Positions 26,227 to 35,603 are shown, numbered from the stretch's first letter. The stretch is DNA of 64,000 nt from Thalassobius sp034670005 (GCF_034670005.1 NZ_JAXMOH010000002.1:248001-312000); one strand, 5' to 3'. Notes: generated from the letters alone by a model not told the origin. Program-made: numbers and translations.

Positions 26227-26463
26227 TTAGCTATCTTCACCATCGTAAAGGTTGATCGGTTGCGACGGCATAATCGTCGAAATAGCGTGCTTATAGACCA
26301 ATTGAGATTGCCCGTCGCGCCGCAATAGGACGCAAAAATTGTCGAACCAGGTTATAACACCCTGCAATTTGACGCCGTTGATCAAGAAAATCGTCACGGG
26401 AATCTTTGTCTTCCGCGTGTGGTTCAAGAAAGCATCTTGTAAATTTTGCTTATCGGAAGCCAT
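26227..26463 (-). CDS. hfq: RNA chaperone Hfq
   Basis: A 78-residue Sm-like protein that forms a hexameric ring and helps small RNAs pair with mRNAs. The Sm1 region (LQDAFLNHTRKTKIPVTIFL, then NGVKLQGVI) and Sm2 region (LVYKHAISTIMP) are typical; the tail is short as in other alphaproteobacteria. It is upstream of hflX with no spacer and downstream of trkH by 137 bases, an arrangement conserved in the group. Confidence 0.97.
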   Translation of the reverse strand: MASDKQNLQDAFLNHTRKTKIPVTIFLINGVKLQGVITWFDNFCVLLRRDGQSQLVYKHAISTIMPSQPINLYDGEDS

Positions 26464-26600
26464 TCAAAGTTACCTTTGTTTTTTGTTCTTGGTGCCGCAG
26501 TCGGCGTCCCTTTTCAGCTATCAAGGCTCACTATGTCGTGGCCTTTGCCGAGTTTCCAGCCCAAAAACAGTCTGTTATGCATCTTTAACGGGCCAATTGG

Positions 26601-28115
26601 CTATCGTCGCCACACATCGCTGCTGAGCAAAGCGATGATTGCAAGCATTTCAAGCCGTCCCAGAATCATTCCGCCGCAAAATACCAGCTTGGCCACCGGG
26701 GCCAGATCGGCCAGCACGATTTCGGTCTCTGGCGCGATCGAGATCAGTGGCCCGGTGGTCGACAGCGCTGACACCGCCAGCACGATCGCGTTTTCAAAAC
26801 TTGAACCGAAACCGGCAAAAACCATCGCCAGAGCGGTCAGCGACAGCGCAAACAGCATGAAAAATATCCAGGCGATATAGGCGCCCTGTTTGCGCACACG
26901 CCGGGAATGGCCGACCGACCGACCGACCGAAGACGGATGCACCAGCCGTTCCATTTCCCTCAAGCCGTTGAGATAAAGCGCCCAGACCCGCAGCAGCTTG
27001 ACCCCGCCGGCCGTGGTGGCCACGCCGCCGCCGATCATCGCCAGTCCGAGGAAAATCAAACCGGGCGTATCAAGCCCTGACCAATCCCGCGCGGTTTCCC
27101 AATGGGCGCTTTCAAACCCGGTCGTGGTCAAAAACGACAAAGTGGTGAACACTCCGCCCCATAGTGCCCGCAACGCCAAGACCAGATTTTGTTCATCGTC
27201 GGTGGAATAGGTGGCAAGCCAGTGGCGCAGAAACAACAACAACGGCACCGCAATCACGATCATCAGACCCAGCCGGAATTCCGGGTCCTGCCGGATGCTG
27301 CGCCGATTGGTGTTCAATGTGTCGGTGGAAAACGTCAGCCGAGACAGCGCAAATAGCATAAACAGGGCCATCACCGCTTCGCCCGTGATGGCAGAACCAC
27401 CGTTCTGCGCCCCGCCAACAGGAGATATCCCGCTGGTCGCCATCACTGACATGGCATGGCACAGCGCCACCAACGCGTGATCGCCACTAATCGCCAGCAT
27501 GATCCACAGCGCCAGTGTCAGACCGGCATAAACCGGGAAAAGCTGCGCAGTTACCCGCACTATACGACGCTGCGGATCGGCGCGCTCAAATCGGCCATGC
27601 ATCTGGTCGCTTTGCCCCGGGGCCGCCGTCGCGGTCACTTCGAAGCCTCCAAGGTTAAGCGGTGCCAAAATCGCTGCTGCGGAAACCCACATCAGCAAAC
27701 CACCCATCCAGCCGACCAGCGCCCGCCACAGATGCAGTGTCGGACTCAGACGCTCCGGATCGAACAATGTCGCCCCTGTCGTTGTCAGGCTCGACACCAT
27801 TTCGACATAGGCATTGAGATAGCTGGTGGTGCGTAACGCTTCGTGAAAAGGCAAGGCCAGTTGCAAAGGCAGCAGGCTGAACCCGGCGAACAGCGCCAGC
27901 AAATTGCCCATTTCTCCGCGCCGCCTTGTACGGGATGACATCGCTAGCGCCACCATCATCACCAACAGCAGGCCAAGTACCCCGGCGTAAAAGAAACTAC
28001 GCGCCTCGAAATGGCTGCCCAGCAATCCGGCATGCAGCGCTGGGAGGAACATCGAAAACGATGCGATCCCCATCAGCAAAAGAAACAGGGGCTGGTTGAG
28101 AATGCGCTCGGTCAT
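26601..28115 (-). CDS. trkH: Trk-type potassium transporter, TrkH subunit
   Basis: A 504-residue integral membrane protein of the TrkH/KtrB superfamily that forms the potassium pathway. It contains the four pore-loop repeats with selectivity-filter glycines: SSLTTTGATLF, MATSGISPVGG, SFLTTTGFESA and SALSTTGPLIS. TrkA binds its cytoplasmic face and gates it. The start lies two bases past the trkA stop on the same strand, so the two are one operon, and hfq-hflX follow. Confidence 0.94.
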   Translation of the reverse strand: MTERILNQPLFLLLMGIASFSMFLPALHAGLLGSHFEARSFFYAGVLGLLLVMMVALAMSSRTRRRGEMGNLLALFAGFSLLPLQLALPFHEALRTTSYLNAYVEMVSSLTTTGATLFDPERLSPTLHLWRALVGWMGGLLMWVSAAAILAPLNLGGFEVTATAAPGQSDQMHGRFERADPQRRIVRVTAQLFPVYAGLTLALWIMLAISGDHALVALCHAMSVMATSGISPVGGAQNGGSAITGEAVMALFMLFALSRLTFSTDTLNTNRRSIRQDPEFRLGLMIVIAVPLLLFLRHWLATYSTDDEQNLVLALRALWGGVFTTLSFLTTTGFESAHWETARDWSGLDTPGLIFLGLAMIGGGVATTAGGVKLLRVWALYLNGLREMERLVHPSSVGRSVGHSRRVRKQGAYIAWIFFMLFALSLTALAMVFAGFGSSFENAIVLAVSALSTTGPLISIAPETEIVLADLAPVAKLVFCGGMILGRLEMLAIIALLSSDVWRR

Positions 28116-28117
28116 CG

Positions 28118-29494
28118 TCAGAAGAAATCGATCGAAACCTGAAGCAGGCGTTCGACCTCGGGGACGTCACTGGCCATGGAAAACAAAGCAACCACGTCAC
28201 CTTCTTCGATCCGGGTATCCGCGCCAGGCTTGACCACCTTGCCACCCTTCAGAATGCCGCCCACCAACACGCCTTCGGGGAAATCAATGTCGCGGATTTT
28301 CTGTCCTGCTAACGGCGATGTCGACAACACCTCGGCCTCGATCATCTCTGCTTCGGCATCACCTATGGAATAAACTTCCAGCACCTTCCCGTGCCGGATG
28401 TGGCGCAGGATCGAACTGACCGTGGTGGCGCGCGGGTTGACGAAGGCGTCGATCCCAAGCGGCGCCATCATCGGCACCAGGGTGGGATCGTTCACCAAGG
28501 CAATCGCCATCGGGCAGCCTTCTGCCTTGGCGCGAACCGCCGCCAGCATATTTGTCTTGTCATCATCTGTAACGCAGAGAACCGCATCGGCGCGGTCGAT
28601 ATTGGCTTCGGCCAATAGCGTCGCATCCAATCCGTCGCCATGCAGCACGATGGTTTTTTCCAGCGTGTCGGCGGCTTTTTCAGCGATCTTGCGACTGCGT
28701 TCGATCACCTTGGCACGAATCCGGTCGGTCTGTTCCTCCAGCGCCAGCGCCACCGACAAACCGACATTGCCGCCGCCAATGATCACGACGCGTTCCCGCT
28801 TCTTGGACACCTTTCCGAAAATTTCCATCGTCCGCGGAATATCTTCGTTAACGGAAAAAACGTAGCATTCGTCGCCGACGAAAATCTGATCATCGGGTTC
28901 GGGGGCAAACAGCCTTCCGTCGCGTCGGATACCCACCACGATGGTGCGCAGAGTGGAAAACAGATCGCTCAACTGGCGCAGTGGCGTATTCACCACCGGG
29001 CACTCTTCCTTGATCGAAATGCCAAGCAAATGCGCCCTGCCGCCCAGAAATTTTTCCGTATCGAAGGCGGCAGGCGACGCGATCCGCTGCAACGCCGCCT
29101 CGGCTACTTCGCGTTCAGGGCTGATCACCACATCAATCGGCAGGTGATCACGACGATAAAGATCGGAATAGATCGCGGTCAGATAACTTTGCGAGCGCAA
29201 CCGGGCGATTTTACGCGGGATCGAAAACACCGAATGCGCCACCTGACAGGTCACCATATTGACCTCGTCCGAATGGGTTGCGGCGATGATCATATCGGCA
29301 TCGCGTGCCCCAGCCTGTTCCAGAACGTCCGGATAACTGGCAAATCCCGCGATACCCTGTACGTCCAGAGTATCGGTGGCCCGCCGCACCAGTTCAGGAT
29401 TGTTGTCGACTACGGTGACATCGTTTTTTTCGCCGGAAAGGTGACGCGCGATTTGCCAGCCGACCTGTCCCGCCCCGCAGATAATGACTTTCAT
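28118..29494 (-). CDS. trkA: Trk system potassium regulatory subunit TrkA
   Basis: A 458-residue peripheral protein with two tandem RCK modules, each with a Rossmann RCK_N (GAGQVGWQIARHL at about 7; IGGGNVGLSVALAL near 237) and an RCK_C domain. It binds NAD(H)/ATP and regulates TrkH. The start at 29494 has an AGAGGAC ribosome-binding site; a longer frame to 29533 adds 13 residues that do not fit the family. It is the first gene of trkA-trkH. Unlike in many relatives, no ntrBC/ntrYX genes sit just upstream; the next gene is divergent. Confidence 0.95.
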   Translation of the reverse strand: MKVIICGAGQVGWQIARHLSGEKNDVTVVDNNPELVRRATDTLDVQGIAGFASYPDVLEQAGARDADMIIAATHSDEVNMVTCQVAHSVFSIPRKIARLRSQSYLTAIYSDLYRRDHLPIDVVISPEREVAEAALQRIASPAAFDTEKFLGGRAHLLGISIKEECPVVNTPLRQLSDLFSTLRTIVVGIRRDGRLFAPEPDDQIFVGDECYVFSVNEDIPRTMEIFGKVSKKRERVVIIGGGNVGLSVALALEEQTDRIRAKVIERSRKIAEKAADTLEKTIVLHGDGLDATLLAEANIDRADAVLCVTDDDKTNMLAAVRAKAEGCPMAIALVNDPTLVPMMAPLGIDAFVNPRATTVSSILRHIRHGKVLEVYSIGDAEAEMIEAEVLSTSPLAGQKIRDIDFPEGVLVGGILKGGKVVKPGADTRIEEGDVVALFSMASDVPEVERLLQVSIDFF

Positions 29495-29609
29495 TGCCCC
29501 CGGTCCTCTGCTTTCAGAGGCATTGGATGGCACGCCCCAGTTAAATGGTCAATTGATTTGTCAAATTGCCCCCAAGGTCACACAATCCTGCGGCAGGAGG
29601 AGATCACGC

Positions 29610-30077
29610 ATGACACGATTCGTCCTTTTTCCGCTCGTTGCGATAGTGATGGCAGGATGCGCGCCCTTGGGGCTTTATTACCGCGAAGGCGCCGAAGTAT
29701 CCGCCATGAACAGCGATTTGACCGATTGTCAGGTCAGCGCCCTGAAAAAGGTGCCGGTGGCGCAGGAACTCCGCCATACGCCGGTTCGGGTGGTGCCGAT
29801 CCAGCAATGCGATGCCAATGGCGCAAACTGCATCCGCGATTATGAAATCGTCGGCGGCGATCCCTATACGGTCGATGTGAACAAGGACCTGCGCAAAAAA
29901 GTCGAAGCCCAATGCATGGCCAACAAGGGCTATCAATGGGTCGAATTGCCCGCCTGCACTTCATCCGTCGCGTCAGCCGCATCTAAACAGGTGACCCGCA
30001 TCCTGCCCAAGCTTTCGGCCAAATCCTGCGCCATCAATCGCGGCGAAGGCCATTGGCAGATCGTGACGCCGGGCTAG
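29610..30077 (+). CDS. Putative lipoprotein of unknown function
   Basis: A 155-residue protein with a signal peptide and lipobox (VAIVMAGC, Cys17), so probably outer-membrane or periplasm-anchored. The mature part has six further cysteines spread along its length (near DCQ, QQCD, NCIR, AQCM, PACTS, KSCA), suggesting disulfide bonding. AGGAGG lies 10 bases before the ATG at 29610, which decides the start. I do not recognise a characterised family. Confidence 0.82.
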   Translation: MTRFVLFPLVAIVMAGCAPLGLYYREGAEVSAMNSDLTDCQVSALKKVPVAQELRHTPVRVVPIQQCDANGANCIRDYEIVGGDPYTVDVNKDLRKKVEAQCMANKGYQWVELPACTSSVASAASKQVTRILPKLSAKSCAINRGEGHWQIVTPG

Positions 30078-30090
30078 GTGCCAACGCCGG

Positions 30091-30519
30091 TTAATTGGGG
30101 TTGAGAGCCGCACACGCCAATTCAAGCAGCCGGTCCACTTCGGCGCTCATCGGCAAGGCGCGGTCCAGCACCATGTCGAGCGACACCCATTGTGCCTCTT
30201 GTGCATCGTCTGCAGCGACCGGAACACCACTGTCGTAATGGCACAAGACAGCGACCAGATAAAAATGATGCATCAACGCACCGTCTGCGCCACGCCGGAT
30301 CAGATCGATCCCGCGCAAAACCGGCCCGGCCTCGGCCCGGATCGAAGTTTCTTCGCGCAATTCCCGGATTGCCGCTTGCTGTACCGTTTCACCGGCTTCG
30401 ACATGACCGCCGGGATACCCCCACAGCCCGGCATCGGGTTTGTTACGGCGGCGCACCAGCAAAACCTCTGCGCCCCGCACCACCACCGCCAAAGCGCCAA
30501 GTGTCGGACGCACCGTCAC
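30091..30519 (-). CDS. Nudix hydrolase
   Basis: A 142-residue hydrolase of nucleoside-diphosphate-linked compounds. The Nudix box is complete (GGHVEAGETVQQAAIRELRE, about 37-56, then ET) and gives the Mg-binding glutamates. The start GTG overlaps the uvrA stop (GTGA), so it is the second gene of a uvrA transcript and is likely under the same SOS control. A house-cleaning role on damaged nucleotides would fit, but substrate is not deducible. Confidence 0.9.
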   Translation of the reverse strand: MTVRPTLGALAVVVRGAEVLLVRRRNKPDAGLWGYPGGHVEAGETVQQAAIRELREETSIRAEAGPVLRGIDLIRRGADGALMHHFYLVAVLCHYDSGVPVAADDAQEAQWVSLDMVLDRALPMSAEVDRLLELACAALNPN

Positions 30520-33374
30520 TCTGCCGCAACCTTCCTGCCATCCAGCATCGCCTTCAGGTAATGCCCGGTATGGCTGCGCGTTTCCTTGGCGACTTGTTCA
30601 GGTGTTCCAATAGCAACGATTTCACCGCCACCATCTCCGCCTTCGGGGCCGATATCAATAATCCAGTCGGCGGTCTTGATCACGTCCAGATTATGTTCGA
30701 TCACCACCACCGTATTGCCCTGATCAACCAATTCATGCAGCACTTCCAACAGCTTGCGTACGTCTTCGAAATGCAGACCCGTGGTCGGCTCATCAAGGAT
30801 ATACAAAGTCCGACCGGTCGATCGCCGCGCCAGCTCTTTCGACAGCTTGACCCGCTGCGCTTCGCCTCCAGACAGGGTCGTGGCCTGCTGACCGACCTTG
30901 ATATAGCCCAGACCAACCCGCATCAACGCATCCATCTTTTCCCGGATTGACGGCACCGCCTGGAAAAATCCCTGCGCATCTTCCACAGTCATATCAAGCA
31001 CATCGGCGATGCTCTTGCCCTTGAACTTGACCTCCAGAGTCTCGCGGTTATAGCGCGCGCCCTGACAGGTTTCGCACGTCACGTAGACGTCGGGCAGGAA
31101 ATGCATTTCGATCTTGATCACGCCGTCGCCCTGACAGGCCTCACAGCGCCCGCCCTTGACGTTAAAACTGAACCGGCCGGGTTTATAACCGCGTGCCTTG
31201 GCCTCGGGCAGACCGGCAAACCAGTCGCGGATCGGGGTGAAGGCGCCAGTATAGGTGGCCGGGTTCGACCGCGGCGTGCGACCAATCGGGCGCTGGTCGA
31301 TGTCGATCACCTTATCGAGATGTTCCAGCCCCTTTATCGTCTCGCAGGGCGCTGGCGTCTGCCGCGCCCCGTTCAGCCGCATCGAAGCGGTCTTGAACAA
31401 CGTCTCGATGGTCAGGGTCGATTTCCCGCCCCCTGACACGCCGGCAACACAGACGAATTTGCCCAGAGGGAATTCAGCGGTCACATCGCGCAGGTTATTG
31501 CCGCTGGCCTTGACCACTGTCAGGGTCTTACCATTGCCCTCGCGCCGTTCCGCCGGAACGCTGATTTCGCGCATGCCACTCAGGTATTGGCCGGTCAGGC
31601 TGGCCGGGTCGTTGGCGATTTCCTCGGGCGTCCCTTGCGCCACGATGTGTCCCCCATGCACCCCGGCCCCGGGACCAATATCAAAGACATAATCGGCCTC
31701 TCTGATCGCCTCTTCGTCATGTTCGACCACGATCACCGTGTTACCCTGATCGCGCAGGTTCTTCAGCGTCCCCAACAGCCGGTCGTTATCGCGCTGATGC
31801 AACCCGATGGAGGGTTCATCGAGCACATATAAAACCCCGGTCAAACCGCTGCCGATCTGGCTGGCCAGCCGGATCCGCTGACTTTCGCCGCCCGACAGGG
31901 TGCCGCTGTTGCGGCTCAGCGTCAGGTATTGCAGACCGACATTGTTCAGAAATCCCAACCGTTCGCGGATTTCCTTCAGAATGGCGCGGGCGATTTCGTT
32001 CTTCTGATCGGTCAGATGATCGGGAACGGATTTGCACCAGTCATAGGCTTCGCGGATCGACATCTGCACCACCTGACCGACATGAATCCCGGCGATTTTG
32101 ACCGCCAGCGCCTCTTCACGCAACCGGTAGCCACCGCAGGCCCCGCAGGGGCGGTTGTTTTGATAACGTTCGAATTCTTCCCGCACCCAGTTGGAATCGG
32201 TTTCGCGGTATCGCCGTTCCATATTCGGGATCACACCTTCGAAAACACGCTTGACCTGATAGACCCGGCCGCCTTCGTCATAGCGGAACTGGATTTCTTC
32301 GTCTCCCGAGCCCCGCAAAAACACCTGCTGAACCTTCTTTGGCAGATCCTTCCAGCGGGCGTTGGTATCAAACCCATAATGCTTGGCAATCGCTTCGATA
32401 GTTTGCAGGAAATAGGGAGATTTCCCCTTGCGCCATGGGGCCAGCGCGCCATCGTAAACCTTCAGGTTCTGATCCGGCACCACCAGCCGTTCGTCGAAAA
32501 ACAGCTCCATGCCCAACCCGTCGCAGTCCGGGCAGGCCCCAAACGGCGCGTTAAACGAAAACAGTCGCGGTTCAATTTCAGAAATCGTGAAGCCGCTGGT
32601 GGGACAGGCAAATTTTTCGCTGAAAGTGATCCGTTCGGGATCGCCCTCTTTCGGCGCGGTTTCCAGAACTGCGATGCCATCGGCGAGGTCCAAAGCGGTA
32701 CGGAAACTGTCGGCCAACCGGGTTTCCAGCCCCTCGCGCACCACGATCCGGTCAACCACCACGTCAACATCGTGGCGGTATTTCTTGTCCAGTACGGGCG
32801 GTTCGTCCAATTCGTAGAATTCGCCATCCACCTTGATCCGCTGGAACCCTTGTTTCCGAAGCTCAAGAAATTCTTTCTTATATTCGCCTTTGCGATCGCG
32901 CACGATCGGAGCCAGCAGATAGGCGCGGGTGCCCTCCTCCATCGTCATGACACGGTCGACCATGTCCTGCACCTGCTGCGCCTCGATCGGCAATCCGGTG
33001 GCGGGGCTGTAGGGCGTCCCGACCCGCGCGAACAACAACCGCATGTAATCGTAAATCTCGGTCACCGTGCCGACGGTCGAGCGGGGGTTTTTCGACGTGG
33101 TTTTTTGTTCGATGGAAATCGCCGGGCTCAGCCCGCTGATATGATCGACATCGGGCTTTTCCATCATATCGAGGAATTGCCGTGCGTAGGCCGACAGGCT
33201 TTCGACATAACGTCGCTGCCCTTCTGCATAGATCGTGTCGAAGGCCAGCGAAGATTTGCCTGACCCCGAAAGACCGGTAATCACCACCAGCTGATCGCGC
33301 GGAATATCCACGTCGATATTTTTCAGATTGTGTTCGCGCGCGCCGCGCACTTCGATTTTCTTCAGCTCAGCCAT
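30516..33374 (-). CDS. uvrA: Excinuclease ABC subunit A
   Basis: A 952-residue DNA-damage recognition ATPase of nucleotide excision repair. It has two ABC ATPase modules with Walker A GLSGSGKSS near 34 and GVSGGGKST near 640, two ABC signatures (LSGGESQRI and LSGGEAQRV), and zinc-finger cysteine pairs (CxxC in ACPDCDG, CGACGG and CEACQGDG / CETCQG). The ATG at 33374 is chosen because MAELKKIEVRGAREHNLKN is the canonical start; a frame to 33431 has no support. A LexA box lies 66 bases upstream. Confidence 0.97.
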   Translation of the reverse strand: MAELKKIEVRGAREHNLKNIDVDIPRDQLVVITGLSGSGKSSLAFDTIYAEGQRRYVESLSAYARQFLDMMEKPDVDHISGLSPAISIEQKTTSKNPRSTVGTVTEIYDYMRLLFARVGTPYSPATGLPIEAQQVQDMVDRVMTMEEGTRAYLLAPIVRDRKGEYKKEFLELRKQGFQRIKVDGEFYELDEPPVLDKKYRHDVDVVVDRIVVREGLETRLADSFRTALDLADGIAVLETAPKEGDPERITFSEKFACPTSGFTISEIEPRLFSFNAPFGACPDCDGLGMELFFDERLVVPDQNLKVYDGALAPWRKGKSPYFLQTIEAIAKHYGFDTNARWKDLPKKVQQVFLRGSGDEEIQFRYDEGGRVYQVKRVFEGVIPNMERRYRETDSNWVREEFERYQNNRPCGACGGYRLREEALAVKIAGIHVGQVVQMSIREAYDWCKSVPDHLTDQKNEIARAILKEIRERLGFLNNVGLQYLTLSRNSGTLSGGESQRIRLASQIGSGLTGVLYVLDEPSIGLHQRDNDRLLGTLKNLRDQGNTVIVVEHDEEAIREADYVFDIGPGAGVHGGHIVAQGTPEEIANDPASLTGQYLSGMREISVPAERREGNGKTLTVVKASGNNLRDVTAEFPLGKFVCVAGVSGGGKSTLTIETLFKTASMRLNGARQTPAPCETIKGLEHLDKVIDIDQRPIGRTPRSNPATYTGAFTPIRDWFAGLPEAKARGYKPGRFSFNVKGGRCEACQGDGVIKIEMHFLPDVYVTCETCQGARYNRETLEVKFKGKSIADVLDMTVEDAQGFFQAVPSIREKMDALMRVGLGYIKVGQQATTLSGGEAQRVKLSKELARRSTGRTLYILDEPTTGLHFEDVRKLLEVLHELVDQGNTVVVIEHNLDVIKTADWIIDIGPEGGDGGGEIVAIGTPEQVAKETRSHTGHYLKAMLDGRKVAAE

Positions 33375-33439
33375 CTCAGCCCCCGGTGTGACTGGACAAG
33401 AGATAGTTGAGACGCAGCGAGTCTCCAACACAAAAGTGC

Positions 33440-33454
33440 GAACATAAAGTGAAC
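33440..33454 (-). promoter_or_regulatory. LexA (SOS) box upstream of uvrA
   Basis: Minus strand GTTC-ACTTTAT-GTTC is a perfect match to the alphaproteobacterial LexA direct repeat GTTC-N7-GTTC. It lies 66 bases upstream of the uvrA start, next to a possible -35 (TTGTTC). This marks uvrA and the overlapping Nudix gene as damage-inducible. Confidence 0.88.
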
Positions 33455-33649
33455 AAGAGAAATCATTCTCTACGTGACACGGGGCAAATCGCTATAAAAT
33501 AGGTCATAGTCCCCTTCATTGTTCAAAATTTTCAATATTTTGGCCTGCAAGTCTGTTTGCAGGTGCAGCGATATTGCATTCCATTTTTTGAATGTTATAT
33601 TCATGCCAACACCGCGTTGTCGGAAATTCAAAATTGTGAAAGGAAATAG

Positions 33650-34009
33650 ATGTTCTTTCTGAGACAAAGCGCCCCCCGGGGCATGACCGCTTCGCAGGCT
33701 GTCGCTCAATCGGCCGAAGGTACGATTACCCTTATCGACGTGCGCGAACATGGCGAAGTCGCCGGGTCAGGCAAAGCCGAGGGCGCGCTGCATATTCCGC
33801 TGATGCGACTGCGCGACATGGCCGATCCGCGTCATCCTGATTTTGTTAAGGAACTGGAAGGCTGCGGCACCATCGCCGTCTATTGCGCCTCGGGCGGCCG
33901 CTCACATAATGCTGAAATGCTGCTGCGACAGTTGGGATATGATGACGTACACAATATTGGCGGACTGGCCCATTGGGTGCAGGCCGGTGGTTCCATAGAG
34001 AGAGTCTGA
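33650..34009 (+). CDS. Rhodanese-like domain protein
   Basis: A 119-residue single-domain rhodanese. The catalytic Cys79 lies in YCASGGRSH, the usual C-x-S-G-x-R-S type loop, and the LIDVREHGEVAGSG strand-loop is intact. It would carry sulfane sulfur in the cytoplasm. GAAAGGAA precedes the ATG. It is monocistronic, divergent from uvrA, and ends 18 bases before a bidirectional terminator shared with lpdA. Confidence 0.9.
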   Translation: MFFLRQSAPRGMTASQAVAQSAEGTITLIDVREHGEVAGSGKAEGALHIPLMRLRDMADPRHPDFVKELEGCGTIAVYCASGGRSHNAEMLLRQLGYDDVHNIGGLAHWVQAGGSIERV

Positions 34010-34026
34010 ATATTTCTGTCGAAATG

Positions 34027-34058
34027 AAAAACGGCGCGGTAATCACCGCGCCGTTTTC
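34027..34058. terminator. Bidirectional terminator between rhodanese and lpdA
   Basis: AAAACGGCGCGG-N6-CCGCGCCGTTTT, a perfect 12-bp inverted repeat with T-tracts on both strands, between convergent genes. Confidence 0.9.
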
Positions 34059-34061
34059 TTG

Positions 34062-35456
34062 TTACATGTGAATGACCCGATCAAAGGCGTCGAGCACGCT
34101 TTCATGCATCATTTCGCTCAGCGTCGGGTGCGGGAACACCGTGTTCATCAGGTCTTCCTCGGTGGTTTCCAACTGACGGCCCACCACATAGCCCTGGATC
34201 AGCTCGGTCACCTCGGCACCGACCATGTGCGCGCCCAGCAATTCGCCGGTCTTGGCATCGAACACGGTCTTGATCATCCCTTCGGCTTCGCCCAACGCAA
34301 TCGCCTTGCCATTGCCGATAAAGGGAAAACGCCCGACCTTGATGTCATATCCCAATTCCTTGGCCTTGGCCTCGGTATAACCGACCGAAGCCACCTGCGG
34401 ATAACAATATGTGCACCCCGCGATGCTTTCGGGCTTGACCGGATGGGCCTGCTTTCCCGCGATCAGATCGGCCACCATCACACCCTCATGGCTGGCCTTA
34501 TGCGCCAACCACGGGGCGCCAGCGATGTCGCCGATGGCATAAAGCCCGTCGACGCCGGTGCGGCAGAATTCATCCGTTACAACATGGGTACGGTCGATCT
34601 TGACCCCAAGGGATTCAAGTCCCAGCCCTTCGACATTTCCGACGATCCCAACGGCCGAAATGACCGTGTCGAAATCTTCGGTGATCGTTTTGCCACCGGT
34701 TTCGATATGGGCGGTCACCTTCCCCTTGGCGCGGTCCAGCTTCTTGACCATGGCCTTTTCCATGATCTTCATGCCTTGCTTGACGAATTGCTTTTTCGCG
34801 AACCCGCTGATTTCGGCATCCTCCACCGGCAGCACCCGGTCCATCACTTCGACCACCGTCGTTTCGGCACCCAACGTGTTGTAGAAGCTGGCGAATTCGA
34901 TGCCGATCGCACCCGATCCGATGACCAGCAGTTTCTTCGGCATCCGCACCGGCTGCAGCGCGTGCTTGTAGGTCCAGACCAGATCGCCATCGGCCTCCAG
35001 CCCCGGCAATTCACGCGCCCGCGCGCCTGTGGCCAGGATGATGTTCTTGGCGGTCAGATCCTCTGTACCAGCATCGGTCTTAACGCTGACCTTGCCCTTG
35101 GCAGGGATCGTTGCGGTGCCCATGACCACGGTGATCTTGTTTTTCTTCATCAGGTGGCCGATGCCACCGGACAGCTGCCCCGCAACACCGCGCGACCGTT
35201 TCACCACCGCGTCGAGGTCGTAACCAATGTTGTCGGCGCTCAACCCGAATTCCTTGGCCCGGTGCATCAGATGGAACACTTCCGAGGATCGCAGCAGCGC
35301 CTTGGTCGGGATGCAGCCCCAGTTCAGGCAGATCCCGCCCAGATGTTCGCGTTCCACCACGGCAACGCTCAATCCCAGCTGAGCAGCCCGGATCGCGGCA
35401 ACATATCCACCAGGGCCAGCCCCGATAACGACAACATCAAATGCTTTGGACGACAT
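34062..35456 (-). CDS. lpdA: Dihydrolipoyl dehydrogenase
   Basis: A 464-residue E3 flavoprotein that reoxidises dihydrolipoamide in 2-oxoacid dehydrogenase complexes or the glycine cleavage system. FAD motif IGAGPGGYVA (11-20), redox disulfide C43/C48 in GICLNWGCIPTK, the NAD-binding GSGAIGIEF region and the C-terminal HPHPTLSE catalytic His-Glu are all present. The W between the cysteines is usual for the alphaproteobacterial pyruvate dehydrogenase type. No E1/E2 genes are adjacent, so it is a stand-alone copy with its own promoter and dyad (35478-35513). Confidence 0.95.
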   Translation of the reverse strand: MSSKAFDVVVIGAGPGGYVAAIRAAQLGLSVAVVEREHLGGICLNWGCIPTKALLRSSEVFHLMHRAKEFGLSADNIGYDLDAVVKRSRGVAGQLSGGIGHLMKKNKITVVMGTATIPAKGKVSVKTDAGTEDLTAKNIILATGARARELPGLEADGDLVWTYKHALQPVRMPKKLLVIGSGAIGIEFASFYNTLGAETTVVEVMDRVLPVEDAEISGFAKKQFVKQGMKIMEKAMVKKLDRAKGKVTAHIETGGKTITEDFDTVISAVGIVGNVEGLGLESLGVKIDRTHVVTDEFCRTGVDGLYAIGDIAGAPWLAHKASHEGVMVADLIAGKQAHPVKPESIAGCTYCYPQVASVGYTEAKAKELGYDIKVGRFPFIGNGKAIALGEAEGMIKTVFDAKTGELLGAHMVGAEVTELIQGYVVGRQLETTEEDLMNTVFPHPTLSEMMHESVLDAFDRVIHM

Positions 35457-35477
35457 CAGCCCCTCCGATTCCGAATT

Positions 35478-35513
35478 TAGTTTGATATTAAACTATTTAT
35501 AGATGCACATCAA
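35478..35513 (-). promoter_or_regulatory. lpdA promoter with overlapping operator-like dyad
   Basis: Minus strand TTGATG (35513-35508), 17-base spacer, TAATAT (35490-35485). The perfect dyad TAGTTT-N6-AAACTA (35478-35495) covers the -10 box and the expected start point, the classic position for a repressor. Confidence 0.55.
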
Positions 35514-35519
35514 TGCAGA

Positions 35520-35555
35520 CAAAAAATCCCGCAACGCCCTAGCGCGCAGCGGGAT
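35520..35555 (-). terminator. Terminator of the DUF924 gene
   Basis: Minus strand ATCCCGC ... GCGGGAT (7-bp stem with an inner loop of about 16) followed by six T, 48 bases after the DUF924 stop. Confidence 0.7.
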
Positions 35556-35603
35556 CAATGCACTGAAATGCCTTGGCATTTAGTTCAGAAAAACAAACCG
35601 CAA

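Noticed and set aside
28640..29845. A 401-codon plus-strand frame opposite trkA
   Set aside because: Antisense to an unambiguous two-RCK TrkA protein; it arises from high GC and codon bias.
31929..33263. A 444-codon frame opposite uvrA
   Set aside because: Antisense to uvrA, no motifs, no ribosome-binding site.
34059..35480. A 473-codon frame covering lpdA on the other strand
   Set aside because: lpdA has all catalytic motifs; the opposite frame has the His/Gln/Arg-rich look of a shadow.
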